Source: Sitta carolinensis
Lineage: Eukaryota; Chordata; Aves; Passeriformes; Sittidae
Assembly: GCA_032173965.1 (NCBI GenBank)
Contig: CM063288.1
Coordinates: 26,258,001-26,322,000 of the forward strand
Direction: 5' to 3'
Length of the DNA: 64,000 nt
Positions 62,449 through 64,000 of the stretch are shown piece after piece; the first letter of the stretch is position 1; every line of letters begins with the position of its first letter. The position numbers and the translations under genes were made by a program. The notes beneath the pieces were generated by a model. That model was not told the origin of the DNA, did not search any database, and was given only the letters and a program-made list of their open reading frames with translations.

Positions 62449-64000
62449 TTATCAGTTAGAAAATTAGAGCAGTGGACTTCAACTTGAGTCTCTGGTGATA
62501 GAGAATTGTGTTATGTGTGAAGGTCGGTGTGGGGAATAAAAAGTGACAGCATAGAACTAATTCCTTCTCCTTGTCCTTTAAATGGTCCTACATTAAATGC
62601 AGTGCAGGAACACATCCCTAACAAAATATTAGTTACTTCTACGGTCTACTTGTGAGCTACTGTTTTCCTTTTAGTTCAAAGATAAAATCTTAGGGACATC
62701 TTGTTTACCACTGTTTTAACTTGTCTTGCTTTTGCTGTGGAATTTGGGGCACTGCTGGTCCCTGCCTTGGCTAAAATCTGTAGAAGTGCTTATAACCTTG
62801 GCAGGTGCATCAGGAAACATGTGGAAGCCTCCTGGGCTTTGAACCTCCTGCACTTTGAGAAATGAAAGAACATGTATTATTGTGGTATTGATTTTTTTTT
62901 AAGCCACAGAAATTAATAAATTACTTAAACCCTAGGTAGTCTCCAGTATTTAACATATATTCTGCACTTTTGCTTTTTAAATTCTTCTGAATTTAGTAGC
63001 AAGTTTAAAATGTTTCCTGTGTCAGTTTCTCCAGCCCAACTCTGGAGAGTGATGTAAAAGAGCAAATAATTCCTTTCTAATAAAGAGAGCTTGTTGTATT
63101 TTGTATATTGAAGTAATTCATGCATCCTTCCGAAACATCAGTGTGCACTTAGATATGTGCTAGGTATTGGTAATGATATTACTGTTTCTGTAGTAGTGCC
63201 ATAAAGATTAACCAACAGCTTTTGAAGAGCTTTAGAACATCCTTCTGTGTAAATTCACAATATTTAGAAATAATCTTTTAACAATCTTTCAACAATGAGA
63301 ATTGCAAATGGAAAGCAATCTATGCCTGCTGGGCTCTCTGGTGCATTTGGAGTGGCTGGGATGAATAAACAAAGCAGGTTAAATTTAGAAACTAGAGTTG
63401 TAACTTTCCTAAAAGATTTTGGGAAAATAATTAGAATAGCATAATTTGAAGGAGAAGTAATTTTATATGAAATTATTGTTAGGAATAACAGACTTTCTGA
63501 AATGGACTGGCAGATTTGTTCATCTAATTTGTTATAATTTTTACATCTTTATTGGGAGTGTTACGTGGCTTGCATCTTTATAGCACAAGGTAATGAAATA
63601 TAAGGGAAACTCAAGCATTAGTCACAGCTAGTAAGTCACTGAGCAAGTGACAGAATGCAATTTACAGCAAAGAGATTATCATTTAATGCTTTAAATATGT
63701 GCTGTATTAAAATGTTACTGCTGTCTAATAAAGCAAAGGATGGGGCTAAAAGTTTTAAAGGAAACGCGATAGTTTATTGTTCTGAAGTAGTGAAATTACC
63801 AAAAGGCTGCTACTTAGTGACATCTTTGACTGTCAGCTTTATTCACAGGGTAATACATCTAGAAGATGCAATGTGTAAAATGCGTTTGTAATAATTAGAA
63901 TTCACCTGTGGAGGTGTGTAAACCATAGATAAGTAGCTAGCATTATAAATTCTGAAAACCTACACACATTCGTACATGGCATGGATAAAAGTAAAGTCTT

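Larger units (their letters stand above)
56086..64000 (+). other. CCNYL1: CCNYL1 intron 1 (continues beyond window)
   Basis: About 7.9 kb from a consensus GTGAGC donor. I found no segment encoding the expected next exon (a start like DL.LE.NPSDHPRAST in the family), so exon 2 lies right of the window. Contents: G/T-only tracts on the plus strand, a 12-nt micro-exon candidate at 62053-62064 and short chance open frames. Confidence 0.85.

Overview
The window is ordinary vertebrate nuclear DNA: long AT-rich introns with GT-AG splice junctions, two sharp CpG islands, and three spliced protein genes that can be read exon by exon. I recognise CREB1 (+ strand), METTL21A (- strand) and the first exon of CCNYL1 (+ strand). 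This is the same gene order as the vertebrate CREB1-METTL21A-CCNYL1 block (human 2q33). Compact introns (the CREB1 coding part spans under 15 kb), a relic that looks like the 3' end of a CR1 LINE near 28.2 kb, and recalled similarity to bird proteins suggest a sauropsid, most likely a bird. The species call is inference.

Layout. 1-17484: no coding exon and no CpG island, most likely intron 1 of CREB1, with the promoter and non-coding exon 1 lying left of the window. 17485-32239: seven CREB1 coding exons, together an intact 327-codon reading frame (the short isoform without the 14-residue alpha insert). 32240 to about 38605: a long CREB1 3' UTR. About 38.6-42.8 kb: tail-to-tail interval shared by the ends of CREB1 and METTL21A. 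42793-45603: three METTL21A coding exons on the minus strand, 218 codons, with a CpG-island promoter at about 45.43-46.10 kb. 46.1-55.0 kb: intergenic, no gene recognised. 55.03-56.47 kb: CpG island holding the CCNYL1 promoter and exon 1 (82 complete codons plus one base). 56086-64000: CCNYL1 intron 1, with strongly strand-biased G/T tracts; the cyclin-box exons lie beyond the right edge.

The three genes are neighbours by synteny, not an operon. CREB1 is a cAMP/Ca2+-responsive bZIP transcription factor, METTL21A a lysine methyltransferase of Hsp70 chaperones, and CCNYL1 a membrane-anchored cyclin of the CDK14/16 type. I found no undescribed multi-gene system. The most useful oddities are a GC-AG intron interrupting the CREB1 basic-region codon Arg280, the apparent absence of the CREB1 alpha exon, an in-frame 12-nt micro-exon candidate in CCNYL1 intron 1, a perfect 13-bp inverted repeat near 1.4 kb, and glycine/alanine expansion of the CCNYL1 N-terminus.
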